Notes: a model not told the origin generated them from the letters alone. 39,425 nucleotides of DNA from Bacteroidales bacterium (GCA_017549805.1 JAFYNJ010000013.1:1-39425), one strand, 5' to 3'. Numbered from the stretch's first letter, positions 7,772-14,583 are shown. Program-made: numbers and translations.

Positions 7772-7846
7772 GGGACGGTAGCTCAGTTGGTTTAGAGCGC
7801 ATGCTTGACAGGCATGAGGTCACAAGTTCGATCCTTGTTCGCCCCA
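7772..7846 (+). tRNA. tRNA-Val (GAC)
   Basis: A cloverleaf can be drawn: D arm AGCTCAGTTGGTTTAGAGC, anticodon stem CATGC/GCATG with loop TTGACAG (anticodon GAC, Val), T arm ACAAG-TTCGATC-CTTGT, discriminator A. The acceptor GGGACGG/TCGCCCC contains one A4-C69 mismatch and a terminal G-T pair. The 3' CCA is not encoded (CACA follows instead). The 5' third is nearly identical to the next tRNA-Val gene. Confidence 0.85.
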
Positions 7847-7852
7847 CACGAA

Positions 7853-7873
7853 GACGCTGCAAAGCGTCTTTTC
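7853..7873 (+). other. Hairpin between the two tRNA-Val genes
   Basis: AGACGC and GCGTCT around a 6-base loop (7853-7870), followed by TTTC. It may be a partial terminator or a processing site between the tRNAs. The arms share the GAGACGC/GCGTCTC core of the terminator at 7971-7994. Confidence 0.5.
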
Positions 7874-7884
7874 TATCAACGGGA

Positions 7885-7959
7885 GGGACGTTAGCCCAGT
7901 TGGTTTAGAGCGCTGCCTTCACACGGCAGAGGTCACTGGTTCGAGTCCAGTACGTCCCA
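7885..7959 (+). tRNA. tRNA-Val (CAC)
   Basis: Acceptor GGGACGT/ACGTCCC pairs perfectly. Anticodon stem CTGCC/GGCAG with loop TTCACAC gives anticodon CAC (Val). T arm is ACTGG-TTCGAGT-CCAGT and the discriminator is A. The only tRNA in the window with an encoded 3' CCA (7960-7962). The D stem has one C-A mismatch (GCCC/GAGC). Confidence 0.9.
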
Positions 7960-7970
7960 CCAGCTTTGTA

Positions 7971-7994
7971 GAGACGCATTGCGTCTCTTTTTTT
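7971..7994 (+). terminator. Terminator of the tRNA-Val transcript
   Basis: GAGACGC (7971-7977) pairs with GCGTCTC (7981-7987) around ATT, followed by seven Ts. With flanking GTA it belongs to the GTAGAGACG-type palindromes, seen again after rpoC. Confidence 0.85.
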
Positions 7995-8010
7995 ATTTGG
8001 TTTCCCATCG

Positions 8011-8039
8011 TTTCGTGTCCCATAAATCCCTATCTTTGC
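8011..8039 (+). promoter_or_regulatory. Promoter of dipeptidyl peptidase / radical SAM operon
   Basis: TATCTTTGC at 8031-8039 is a perfect -7 element, with TTTC at 8011-8014 as a weak -33 box at a 16-base distance. The predicted start near 8044 leaves a leader of about 17 bases. Confidence 0.6.
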
Positions 8040-8060
8040 CCATCATTTAATACTATTGCC

Positions 8061-10280
8061 ATGAAAGTAAAATATTTGCTGATCAGCCTGTTCCTTCTGA
8101 TGGGAACCCTTTTTGCCAATGCGCAGGAAAAACTGAACTTTACCCTTGAGGACCTTTACCAAAAGCCGACATTCTATGCCAAGAGCGTTCGCGGCATGAA
8201 CTCCATGAAAGATGGTGTCACCTATGGCAACTTCGAGAAAGGTGCCCTCAACATCTATAACTACAAAACCGGCAAGCTGGTGAAGACGCTCTTCGAAATG
8301 AAGGACCTGGTGCTGGAAGGTGAGGAGAAGCCCGTTCCCATGCAGAACTATGAGCTGAGCGACGACGAATCCAAGATTTTGGTGCTGACTGATATGGAGT
8401 CGATTTATCGCCATTCCTACACGGCAAACTACTATATCTATGATATCAAGACCAAGTCGCTGCAAGCGCTTTCGGACAATGGCAAGCAGCGTCTCGCCAC
8501 CTTCTCGCCCGATGCTACCAAGGTGGCTTTCATGCGTGACAATAACTTGTTTATCAAGGATCTGAAATCGGGTGAAGAGAAACAGTTCACCAACGATGGC
8601 CTTTACAACCATATTATTAATGGTGCTCCCGACTGGGTGTATGAGGAGGAATTCAGCTTCTCGCAGGGTTACTGCTGGTCGCCCGACGGCAAGAAGATCG
8701 CTTACATGAAGTTCGACGAGTCGAAGGTGAAGGAATTCCAGATGGAGGAGTTTGAGGGCCTCTATCCTGAATGGTACAGTTTCAAGTATCCCAAGGCAGG
8801 CGAGGACAACTCCATCGTGGAGATCTATGTGTACGACCTCGCTACGGGCAAGAGCGTGAAGATGGATACGGGCACCGAGACCGACATCTACCTGCCCCGC
8901 ATGATGTGGACCAAGGATCCCAACGTACTGGCCATCCAACGGCTGAACCGTCACCAGAACCATTTGGAGATCCTGGCTGCCAACGCCACTACGGGTGCCA
9001 GCCGTGTGTTCTACGATGAGACCAACGACTATTACATCGACATTACCGACGATTGGCATTTCCTTGAGGATGGCAAGCGCTTCCTCATGACTTCTGAGAA
9101 GAGCGGCTATAACCACATCTATCTTTACAACTTGGACGGCTCTTTGGTGAAGCAACTCACGGATGGTCCATGGGATGTGACCTCGGTCTATGGCTTCGAT
9201 GGCAAGGAAGTGTACTTCCAGGCCGCCAAGAACACGCCTACCGACCGTCAGATCTACGCCGTTAACCTGAAAGGCCAAATGCGCGAGGTGATCGGCCGCG
9301 TTGGCACCAACCAGGCTCGTTTCAGCAACGACTACAGCTACCTTATTAATATCAACTCGTCCATCAGCCAACCGCGTCAGTTTGAGCTTTACACCAACAA
9401 GGGCAAACTGGTGCGTGTGTTGGAGGACAACCATGAGTTTGCCGAGAAGCTGAACACCTTCAACCTCGGCGAGAAGAAGCTGATGAAGATCAGCGATCCC
9501 GCCTTTACCTTGCCTGATGGCAAACAGGTGGATGTGGACGCTTGGCAGATCCTGCCTCCCGACTTTGATCCGAACAAGAAATATCCAGTGTTGATCTACG
9601 TGTATGGCGGTCCTGGCCATCAGACGGTGAACAACTCTTGGGCCGACAGCGACTATTGGTGGATGCAATTGCTGGCACAGCACGGCATCATCAGTGTGTC
9701 CATCAACAACCGTGGTAGCGGTGCCCAAGGCGAGGTCTTCAAGAAGATGACCTATCTGCAACTGGGCAAATACGAAACCGAGGACATGATCACATTGGCC
9801 AAATACATGGCCAAGCAGCCGTACGTGGATGCAGACCATATCGGTATCTATGGATGGAGCTATGGCGGTTTTATGGCGGCCAACGGCATCACCAAGGGTG
9901 CCGATGTCATCAGCACTGCCGTTTCGGTGGCTCCCGTGACCAACTGGCGTTATTACGACAATGTCTATACCGAGCGTTTCATGCGCACTCCACAGGAAAA
10001 TCCTGATGGTTACGACAAGAATTCTCCAGTTCACAATACGGAGATGATCAAGGGCAACTACCTGCTTTGCCACGGCAGCGGCGACGACAATGTCCACTAC
10101 CAGAACGCCATGGAGCTCATCAAGGCCATGATCAGCAATGGCAAGCAGTTCGACTTGATGATTTATCCCAACAAGAACCACGGCATTTACGGCGGTTACG
10201 AGTACGGTGACGGCGAGTGCCGCATGCATCTGTTCACCAAGATCGACAACTTCCTGTTTGAGCATTTGCTGGGAGAGTAA
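8061..10280 (+). CDS. Dipeptidyl peptidase IV, S9 family serine protease
   Basis: A 739-residue secreted protease with a signal peptide (residues 1-21, cleaved after FANA). An eight-bladed beta-propeller (DPPIV_N, about 40-470) is followed by an alpha/beta-hydrolase catalytic domain (about 500-739). The catalytic triad is visible: Ser600 in GWSYGG, the Asp pair 675-676 in HGSGDDNVH, and His707 in KNHGIYGG. The glutamates of DWVYEEEF (195-197) match the site where DPP IV anchors the free N-terminus of the substrate, so removal of X-Pro dipeptides is likely. It closely follows the P. gingivalis DPPIV layout. It probably acts in the periplasm in growth on peptides. A radical SAM gene follows 5 bases later. 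Confidence 0.95.
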   Translation: MKVKYLLISLFLLMGTLFANAQEKLNFTLEDLYQKPTFYAKSVRGMNSMKDGVTYGNFEKGALNIYNYKTGKLVKTLFEMKDLVLEGEEKPVPMQNYELSDDESKILVLTDMESIYRHSYTANYYIYDIKTKSLQALSDNGKQRLATFSPDATKVAFMRDNNLFIKDLKSGEEKQFTNDGLYNHIINGAPDWVYEEEFSFSQGYCWSPDGKKIAYMKFDESKVKEFQMEEFEGLYPEWYSFKYPKAGEDNSIVEIYVYDLATGKSVKMDTGTETDIYLPRMMWTKDPNVLAIQRLNRHQNHLEILAANATTGASRVFYDETNDYYIDITDDWHFLEDGKRFLMTSEKSGYNHIYLYNLDGSLVKQLTDGPWDVTSVYGFDGKEVYFQAAKNTPTDRQIYAVNLKGQMREVIGRVGTNQARFSNDYSYLININSSISQPRQFELYTNKGKLVRVLEDNHEFAEKLNTFNLGEKKLMKISDPAFTLPDGKQVDVDAWQILPPDFDPNKKYPVLIYVYGGPGHQTVNNSWADSDYWWMQLLAQHGIISVSINNRGSGAQGEVFKKMTYLQLGKYETEDMITLAKYMAKQPYVDADHIGIYGWSYGGFMAANGITKGADVISTAVSVAPVTNWRYYDNVYTERFMRTPQENPDGYDKNSPVHNTEMIKGNYLLCHGSGDDNVHYQNAMELIKAMISNGKQFDLMIYPNKNHGIYGGYEYGDGECRMHLFTKIDNFLFEHLLGE

Positions 10281-10285
10281 GCGTC

Positions 10286-11041
10286 ATGATTCGTGAAGAA
10301 ACCGTTTTTGGGCCGATTTTCAGTCGTCGGCTCGGTAGTTCATTGGGTATCAATTTGCTACCGGTGAATGGGAAGATCTGTACCTTCGACTGTATCTATT
10401 GCGAATGCGGATGGAACAAAGATGGCCGCAACGATACACGTTTGCCCAAGGCGGCAGAGGTGCGCGAGGCGCTGGAAAACAAGCTGAAGCAATTGGTCAA
10501 GGACGGCACGTCGGTGGATTCCATCACATTTTCCGGTGACGGCGAATCAACCATCAACCCCGATTTTCCCCAGATCATCGATGATACGTTGGCTTTAAGA
10601 GATCAATATTATCCCTCAGCCAAGGTGTCGGTGCTCTCCAATGCCACCCAGGTGCATCGGCCTGAGATCTTCGCTGCACTCCGTAAGGTGGACAATCCCA
10701 TCATGAAGATTGATGCCCCGACTAATGAATTGGTGGAGAAGATCAACCATCCTGCCTCAGGATACGATGTGAATAGGGTAGTGGAGGCCTTGAAACAGTT
10801 CAACGGCGACTTCATTCTTCAGACCATGTTTCTGAAGAGCAAAGACTTCGATTCCTCTTCACCAGAGGTTTTGAATGGTTGGATGGACATCGTTCGGCTG
10901 CTCAAACCTCGTGAGGTGATGGCTTACACCATTGACCGTCCCACTCCAGAGGAAGGCTTGCAGAAGTTCACGGTGGAGGAGATGAGGGTGTTCCTGCAAC
11001 CCTTGATCCGAGAAGGTTTTAACATTCAGATTAAGGGGTGA
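10286..11041 (+). CDS. Radical SAM protein (COG0731-like)
   Basis: A 251-residue protein with the radical SAM cluster motif CxxxCxxC at Cys32, Cys36 and Cys39 (CTFDCIYC) and a GDGE motif (SFSGDGEST type) for SAM binding further on. The N-terminal VFGPIFSRRLGSSLGINLLP is typical of the COG0731 group, which includes relatives of the tRNA wyosine enzyme Tyw1. The bacterial members have no established substrate, so a tRNA role is only a suggestion. It starts 5 bases after the dipeptidyl peptidase stop and is probably translated from the same mRNA, although no functional link is obvious. The oxygen-labile cluster fits an anaerobe. Confidence 0.88.
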   Translation: MIREETVFGPIFSRRLGSSLGINLLPVNGKICTFDCIYCECGWNKDGRNDTRLPKAAEVREALENKLKQLVKDGTSVDSITFSGDGESTINPDFPQIIDDTLALRDQYYPSAKVSVLSNATQVHRPEIFAALRKVDNPIMKIDAPTNELVEKINHPASGYDVNRVVEALKQFNGDFILQTMFLKSKDFDSSSPEVLNGWMDIVRLLKPREVMAYTIDRPTPEEGLQKFTVEEMRVFLQPLIREGFNIQIKG

Positions 11042-11078
11042 GCTGAGAGGTGTCTTTTAAAGAAAAAAACAAAAAAAC

Positions 11079-11109
11079 TTCTTAGTAATCAAAAAAGTAG
11101 TATCTTTGC
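11079..11109 (+). promoter_or_regulatory. Promoter of rpsU
   Basis: TATCTTTGC at 11101-11109 is a perfect -7 element. The -33 region is weak (CTTC/TTCT around 11079-11082). The start would be near 11114, giving a leader of about 50 bases that contains the A6CGT6 palindrome at 11116-11129. Confidence 0.65.
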
Positions 11110-11148
11110 GCCCTCAAAAAACGTTTTTTAGTATTAACCATTTAAAAG

Positions 11149-11157
11149 AAGGAAGTG
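11149..11157 (+). promoter_or_regulatory. Strong Shine-Dalgarno sequence of rpsU
   Basis: AAGGAAGTG pairs with the 16S anti-Shine-Dalgarno (3'-UUCCUCCAC-5') at 8 of 9 positions and sits 7 bases before the rpsU ATG. This stands out in a window where most genes have no such sequence. In Flavobacterium bS21 helps hide the anti-Shine-Dalgarno and rpsU translation is known to depend on its own Shine-Dalgarno, so autoregulation is likely here. Confidence 0.7.
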
Positions 11158-11164
11158 TTTTAAA

Positions 11165-11362
11165 ATGATTATTATTCCTGTAAAAGAAGGCGAAAGCATC
11201 GACAGAGCTTTGAAGCGCTACAAGAGAAAGTATGAGAAGACCGGCGTCGTGAAGGAACTCCGTGAACGCCAAAAGTTCACCAAGCCCTCCGTCATCAAAC
11301 GCGCCCAGCGTCTGAAGGCTATCTACGTGCAGCAACTCCGTCAAGCTGAAGAGAATATGTAA
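11165..11362 (+). CDS. rpsU: 30S ribosomal protein bS21
   Basis: A 65-residue basic protein with the bS21 pattern: MIIIPVKEGESIDRALKRYKRKYEKTGVVKELRERQKF, followed by a lysine/arginine-rich helix. It sits on the small subunit platform near the 3' end of 16S rRNA. In Bacteroidota it forms, with bS18 and bS6, a pocket that sequesters the anti-Shine-Dalgarno, which explains why most mRNAs here lack Shine-Dalgarno sequences (established for Flavobacterium). Its own mRNA has a strong one. It has its own promoter and a long stem-loop terminator, followed by xerC and hpf in the conserved Bacteroidales order. Confidence 0.97.
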   Translation: MIIIPVKEGESIDRALKRYKRKYEKTGVVKELRERQKFTKPSVIKRAQRLKAIYVQQLRQAEENM

Positions 11363-11394
11363 TCTCGCCCGTAGGGAAAATAATTTTTTTGAAC

Positions 11395-11447
11395 AAAAAC
11401 TTCGTTGTGTAAGCTTTTTTGCTTATTTTTACAACGAAGTTTTTTTA
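11395..11447 (+). terminator. Nested stem-loop terminator after rpsU
   Basis: AAAAACTTCGTTGT (11395-11408) is perfectly complementary to ACAACGAAGTTTTT (11431-11444), followed by more Ts. The 22-base loop holds a second small hairpin (AAGC-T6-GCTT). Read-through past it would reach xerC, whose ATG lies 14 bases beyond. Confidence 0.75.
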
Positions 11448-11460
11448 TTGCCTTTTTGCG

Positions 11461-12342
11461 ATGCGAATCATCGAGCAGTTCATATCGTACATTCAAGCGG
11501 AACGGCGCTATTCCCCTCTGACGGCGAAGTCGTACCAGCGCGATCTGGATCGGTATGGCGATTACATGTCGGCTGCATACGGTGTGGACAATCTGTGCAA
11601 GGTGTCGACGCCGATGATCAAGTCGTTTTTGGTGTCGCTGAAGGACGAAGGCTTGTCGAATCGCAGCATCAACCGGATGATTTCCACCTTGAAAACCTTT
11701 TACAAGTACTGCCTCAGGGAGGGCTTGGTGGAGAAGTCGCCCATGTTCGGGATCAAGAATCTGAAGCAGCCCAAGAACTTGGTGAAATTTGTTCCTGAAA
11801 ACGATATTAATAAGGTGTCGTTTGAAAACAAGGATGAATACACAATAAAACGTGACGAATTGTTGTTTGAGATATTGTACCAGACTGGCATCCGGAAGGC
11901 AGAGCTGATTGGAATGCGTGACCAGGATGTTGACAAGTTGGCGATGAAGGTCAAGGTAAGGGGAAAGCGTGACAAGGAGCGCTTTATCCCGTTGAGTCGG
12001 GACTTGCTTGCGATGATCGGCCATTACCAGACCTTGCGGGATGAGCGTTTCGGGTCGCATGCCGACAGGTTGTTGTTGAATGACAAAGGGGAGGAGATGA
12101 CGCCATACTTTGTATATAATAAGGTGCATCGGATGTTGGAGGGGGTGACGAGCCTGAAGCAGAAAAGCCCGCATGTGTTGCGGCACACCTTTGCCACGCA
12201 CTTGTTGGACGAAGGGGCGAGCCTGGTGGCGATACAGAAGCTGTTGGGGCATGCCGACTTGGGGACGACCCAAGTGTATGCGCACAACACGATCGAGCAA
12301 TTGAAGAAGATACATCAACAAGCCCATCCAAAGGGTGGGTAA
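11461..12342 (+). CDS. xerC: Tyrosine recombinase XerC
   Basis: A 293-residue recombinase. It has an N-terminal SAM-like core-binding domain (residues 1-85, IEQFISYIQAERRYSPLTAKSYQRDL) and a catalytic domain with Arg145 (TGIRKAE), the beta-hairpin Lys (KVRGKRDKE), the HVLRHTFATHLL box, the second His (LLGHADLGTT) and nucleophile Tyr273 (TQVYAH). It resolves chromosome dimers at dif. The frame is open 14 codons upstream inside the rpsU terminator, so ATG 11461 is chosen. The conserved position between rpsU and hpf marks it as the housekeeping recombinase, not an integrase. The last residues (HPKGG) fall within a small palindrome of the hairpin cluster that begins at 12323. Confidence 0.93.
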   Translation: MRIIEQFISYIQAERRYSPLTAKSYQRDLDRYGDYMSAAYGVDNLCKVSTPMIKSFLVSLKDEGLSNRSINRMISTLKTFYKYCLREGLVEKSPMFGIKNLKQPKNLVKFVPENDINKVSFENKDEYTIKRDELLFEILYQTGIRKAELIGMRDQDVDKLAMKVKVRGKRDKERFIPLSRDLLAMIGHYQTLRDERFGSHADRLLLNDKGEEMTPYFVYNKVHRMLEGVTSLKQKSPHVLRHTFATHLLDEGASLVAIQKLLGHADLGTTQVYAHNTIEQLKKIHQQAHPKGG

Positions 12343-12383
12343 ACCCCTAAAGGGGATATTAAGAAACACACTCCCGAAAGGGA
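12323..12383 (+). repeat. Cluster of three small G/C-arm hairpins at the 3' end of xerC
   Basis: Three consecutive short palindromes: CCCATCC-AAA-GGGTGGG (12323-12339, overlapping the xerC stop region), CCCC-TAAA-GGGG (12344-12355) and TCCC-GAAA-GGGA (12372-12383). They fill the space up to the hpf Shine-Dalgarno. They have the look of dispersed Bacteroidota palindromic units and resemble the element at the end of recN. Confidence 0.6.
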
Positions 12384-12388
12384 ATAAA

Positions 12389-12397
12389 AGAAAGGAG
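12389..12397 (+). promoter_or_regulatory. Perfect Shine-Dalgarno sequence of hpf
   Basis: AGAAAGGAG is complementary over all 9 bases to the usual 16S 3' end (CUCCUUUCU) and lies 5 bases before the hpf ATG. It is the strongest Shine-Dalgarno in the window. Confidence 0.75.
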
Positions 12398-12402
12398 AAA
12401 TT

Positions 12403-12699
12403 ATGAAAGTAATGATCAATTCAGTCCATTTCAGGGCCAGCAGTGACCTTGAAGGATTCATCACCCAGAAGGTGGAGAAAGTCTGCAACAAGTACAGCGA
12501 TGTCATCGGCGCCGAGGTGAATTTGAAGTTGGACAACAACGACACCCCGGAAAACAAGATTGCCGACATCCGGCTGATGTTGAAGGGCGACGATTTGTAT
12601 GCCAGCAAGCAGTGCAAGAGCTTTGAGGAGGCCACGGATTTGGCTGTGGATGCCTTGAAAAAGCAGTTGGAGAAATACAAAGGCAAATTTGTCAAATAA
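12403..12699 (+). CDS. hpf: Ribosome hibernation-promoting factor, short form
   Basis: A 98-residue protein of the HPF/RaiA (sigma-54 modulation) family: MKVMINSVHFRASSDLEGFITQKVEKV, then ADIRLMLKGDDLYASKQCKSFEEATDLAVDALKKQLEKYKGK. The beta-alpha-beta-beta-beta-alpha fold and length fit the short form, which lacks the C-terminal dimerisation domain of long HPF. It binds the 30S decoding channel when growth stops and blocks mRNA and tRNA binding. It is the third gene of rpsU-xerC-hpf. Its near-ideal Shine-Dalgarno, against a background without them, suggests translational control linked to bS21 status or activity at low initiation capacity. No clear terminator follows. Confidence 0.93.
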   Translation: MKVMINSVHFRASSDLEGFITQKVEKVCNKYSDVIGAEVNLKLDNNDTPENKIADIRLMLKGDDLYASKQCKSFEEATDLAVDALKKQLEKYKGKFVK

Positions 12700-12768
12700 T
12701 TAAATAATTGGGAATCAACAATATAAAGAAATCAAAGGAAAATTTTTAAAAAAAAAGGATTAAAAATA

Positions 12769-12799
12769 TTGTCGGTTTCAAAAAAACATGTACTTTTGC
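12769..12799 (+). promoter_or_regulatory. Promoter of the tRNA-tuf-secE operon
   Basis: TACTTTTGC at 12791-12799 is a perfect -7 element, with TTG at 12769-12771 about 19 bases upstream. The region between hpf and this promoter (12700-12768) is A-rich and holds no other recognisable element. Confidence 0.7.
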
Positions 12800-12825
12800 A
12801 CACCCTTTCGAAAGAGAGGGTGTGC
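12798..12825 (+). other. Inverted repeat over the tRNA-tuf transcription start
   Basis: GCACACCCT (12798-12806) and AGGGTGTGC (12817-12825) form a perfect 9-bp inverted repeat with a 10-base centre containing TTCGAAAG. It begins inside the -7 element and spans the predicted start site, so it could be an operator or a 5' leader hairpin. Confidence 0.45.
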
Positions 12826-12858
12826 TTCTGAAAGGAGCCAAGTGTTCTTAGAAAGAGT

Positions 12859-12931
12859 GCCGGTATAACTCAGTTGGTAGAGTAGCTGATTTGTAATCAG
12901 CCTGTCGGCGGTTCGAGTCCGTCTACCGGCT
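12859..12931 (+). tRNA. tRNA-Thr (TGT)
   Basis: Acceptor GCCGGTA/TACCGGC is perfect. Anticodon stem GCTGA/TCAGC with loop TTTGTAA gives anticodon TGT (Thr). T arm is GGCGG-TTCGAGT-CCGTC, discriminator T, 3' CCA not encoded. First of four tRNAs ahead of tuf, an order common in Bacteroidales. Confidence 0.95.
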
Positions 12932-12947
12932 CTGAGTTGTACGAAGC

Positions 12948-13029
12948 GGGGGAGTCGCATAGTGGCAATTGCAACAGACTGTAAATCTGTCCTCGGATGA
13001 GTTCGGTGGTTCGAGTCCACCCTCCCCCA
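12948..13029 (+). tRNA. tRNA-Tyr (GTA)
   Basis: An 82-base class II tRNA. Acceptor is GGGGGAG/CTCCCCC, anticodon stem ACAGA/TCTGT with loop CTGTAAA (anticodon GTA, Tyr), a long variable arm (CCTCGGATGAGTTCG region) and T arm GGTGG-TTCGAGT-CCACC. Discriminator A, no encoded CCA. Confidence 0.95.
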
Positions 13030-13036
13030 CGATCAA

Positions 13037-13109
13037 GCGGAAGTAGCTCATTTGGCAGAGCGAAAGCCTTCCAAGCTTTAGGTGGCGGGTTCGAGCCCCG
13101 TCTTCCGCT
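13037..13109 (+). tRNA. tRNA-Gly (TCC)
   Basis: Acceptor GCGGAAG/CTTCCGC is perfect. Anticodon stem AAAGC/GCTTT with loop CTTCCAA gives anticodon TCC (Gly). T arm is GCGGG-TTCGAGC-CCCGT, discriminator T, no encoded CCA. It starts 7 bases after tRNA-Tyr. Confidence 0.95.
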
Positions 13110-13124
13110 CTGAAAAAGACAAAA

Positions 13125-13196
13125 GCCGATGTAGCTCAGCGGTAGAGCACTTCCTTGGTAAGGAAGGGGTCGGGAGTTCAATTCTCCCCATCGGCT
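13125..13196 (+). tRNA. tRNA-Thr (GGT)
   Basis: Acceptor GCCGATG/CATCGGC is perfect. Anticodon stem CTTCC/GGAAG with loop TTGGTAA gives anticodon GGT (Thr). T arm is GGGAG-TTCAATT-CTCCC, discriminator T, no encoded CCA. It lies 48 bases before tuf with no terminator between, so tRNAs and tuf share a transcript. Confidence 0.95.
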
Positions 13197-13244
13197 CGTT
13201 TTAGTGTTTATAGGATTCAATAACCTTAAATAATTTGAAATAAA

Positions 13245-14435
13245 ATGGCAAAAGAAAAATTCGAAAGAACTAAACCGCACGTCAATATTGGTACTATCGG
13301 CCACGTTGACCACGGCAAGACCACTTTGACCGCTGCTATCACCCTGCACCTGGCCAAGAAGGGTCTTTCAGAAATCAAGAGCTTCGATGCTATCGACTCC
13401 GCTCCCGAAGAGAAGGAAAGAGGTATTACCATTAACACCGCTCACGTTGAGTATCAGACTGAAAAACGTCACTATGCTCACGTTGACTGCCCTGGCCACG
13501 CCGACTATGTGAAGAACATGGTTACCGGTGCTGCCCAGATGGACGGTGCTATCATCGTGGTTGCCGCTACCGACGGTCCTATGCCCCAGACCCGTGAGCA
13601 CATCCTGCTCGCCCGTCAGGTCGGTGTGCCCCGCTTGGTGGTGTTCCTGAACAAGTGCGACCTCGTTGACGACGAAGAGCTCCTCGAGCTTGTCGAAATG
13701 GAAGTTCGCGACCTTCTCAGCAAGTATGAATTCGACGGTGAAAACACGCCTATCATCCGCGGTTCCGCTCTGGGCGCCCTCAACGACGACCCGAAATGGA
13801 CTCCCGCTATTGATGAGCTGATGGATGCCTGCGATACTTGGATTCCTGAACCTCAGCGTGCCGTTGACAAACCGTTCTTGATGCCTATCGAAGACGTGTT
13901 CTCCATCACTGGTCGTGGTACCGTTGCTACCGGCCGTATCGAAACTGGTGTCATCCACGTTGGTGACCCCGTCGATATCCTCGGTATGGGTGCTGAGAAA
14001 CTGAAATCAGTGGTTACCGGTGTTGAGATGTTCCGTAAGATCTTGGACGAAGGTGAAGCTGGCGACAACGCCGGTCTGTTGCTCCGCGGTATCGACAAGG
14101 ATGAAATCCGTCGTGGTATGGTTATTGCCAAGCCGGGTTCCGTGAAGCCTTATCACCACTTCAAGGGTCAGGTTTACGTCCTTTCAAAGGAAGAAGGCGG
14201 CCGTCACACCCCGTTCCGTAACAAGTATCGTCCTCAGTTCTACTTCAGAACCACCGACGTTACCGGTGAGATCACTCTCCCCGAAGGAATGGAGATGGTC
14301 ATGCCTGGTGACCACGTCACCATCGACGTTAAGTTGATCGCTGACATCGCCATGGACAAGGGTCTCCGCTTCGCTATCCGTGAAGGTGGCCGTACCGTTG
14401 GCTCAGGTCAGGTGATTGAGATCATCGACGATTGA
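13245..14435 (+). CDS. tuf: Elongation factor Tu
   Basis: A 396-residue EF-Tu, which brings aminoacyl-tRNA to the ribosome as a GTP complex. All G motifs are present: GHVDHGKTT (P-loop, about residues 19-27), the RGITI switch I, DCPGHADY switch II with the catalytic His, NKCD and the GSAL loop. The C-terminal beta-barrel domains end in [11 protein letters not shown]. Codon use is strongly biased, as expected for a highly expressed gene. It sits between four upstream tRNAs and tRNA-Trp/secE in one operon and has no Shine-Dalgarno (AATTTGAAATAAAATG). Whether a second tuf copy exists cannot be seen here. Confidence 0.99.
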   Translation: MAKEKFERTKPHVNIGTIGHVDHGKTTLTAAITLHLAKKGLSEIKSFDAIDSAPEEKERGITINTAHVEYQTEKRHYAHVDCPGHADYVKNMVTGAAQMDGAIIVVAATDGPMPQTREHILLARQVGVPRLVVFLNKCDLVDDEELLELVEMEVRDLLSKYEFDGENTPIIRGSALGALNDDPKWTPAIDELMDACDTWIPEPQRAVDKPFLMPIEDVFSITGRGTVATGRIETGVIHVGDPVDILGMGAEKLKSVVTGVEMFRKILDEGEAGDNAGLLLRGIDKDEIRRGMVIAKPGSVKPYHHFKGQVYVLSKEEGGRHTPFRNKYRPQFYFRTTDVTGEITLPEGMEMVMPGDHVTIDVKLIADIAMDKGLRFAIREGGRTVGSGQVIEIIDD

Positions 14436-14481
14436 TCAACACGTTGATTAAGTTCCAAAGGGAGGTCTGAAAGGGCCTCCC
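14432..14481 (+). other. Two hairpins between tuf and tRNA-Trp
   Basis: TTGATCAAC with GTTGATTAA (14432-14451) overlaps the tuf stop, and GGGAGG (14460-14465) with CCTCCC (14476-14481) comes next. The short TTAT tract after the second makes full termination unlikely. They could be RNA processing or partial attenuation sites separating abundant tuf mRNA from the downstream genes. Confidence 0.45.
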
Positions 14482-14487
14482 TTATCT

Positions 14488-14560
14488 ACGGGCGTAGCTC
14501 AGTTGGTAGAGCATCGGTCTCCAAAACCGAGTGTCGAGAGTTCGAGCCTTTCCGCCCGTG
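14488..14560 (+). tRNA. tRNA-Trp (CCA)
   Basis: Acceptor ACGGGCG/CGCCCGT is perfect. Anticodon stem TCGGT/ACCGA with loop CTCCAAA gives anticodon CCA (Trp). T arm is GAGAG-TTCGAGC-CTTTC, discriminator G, no encoded CCA. It is embedded between tuf and secE, the usual Bacteroidales arrangement. Confidence 0.95.
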
Positions 14561-14583
14561 CTTTGTGTAAAAGATTCAAGAAA

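Noticed and set aside
7772-7962. tRNA-Val pair as an integration site for an element
   Set aside because: No integrase, no repeated tRNA 3' end and no foreign-looking sequence next to it.
8043-10265. 740-codon open frame on the minus strand opposite the dipeptidyl peptidase gene
   Set aside because: It is an antisense shadow of a strongly biased gene; the translation has no domains, and the plus strand carries signal peptide, catalytic triad and promoter.
11461-12342. Tyrosine recombinase as sign of a mobile element
   Set aside because: It sits in the conserved rpsU-xerC-hpf order, has XerC length and no flanking repeats, so it is the housekeeping dif recombinase.
14503-14583. N-terminal extension of SecE through the tRNA-Trp gene
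   Set aside because: The extension is tRNA sequence; SecE begins at ATG 14584.
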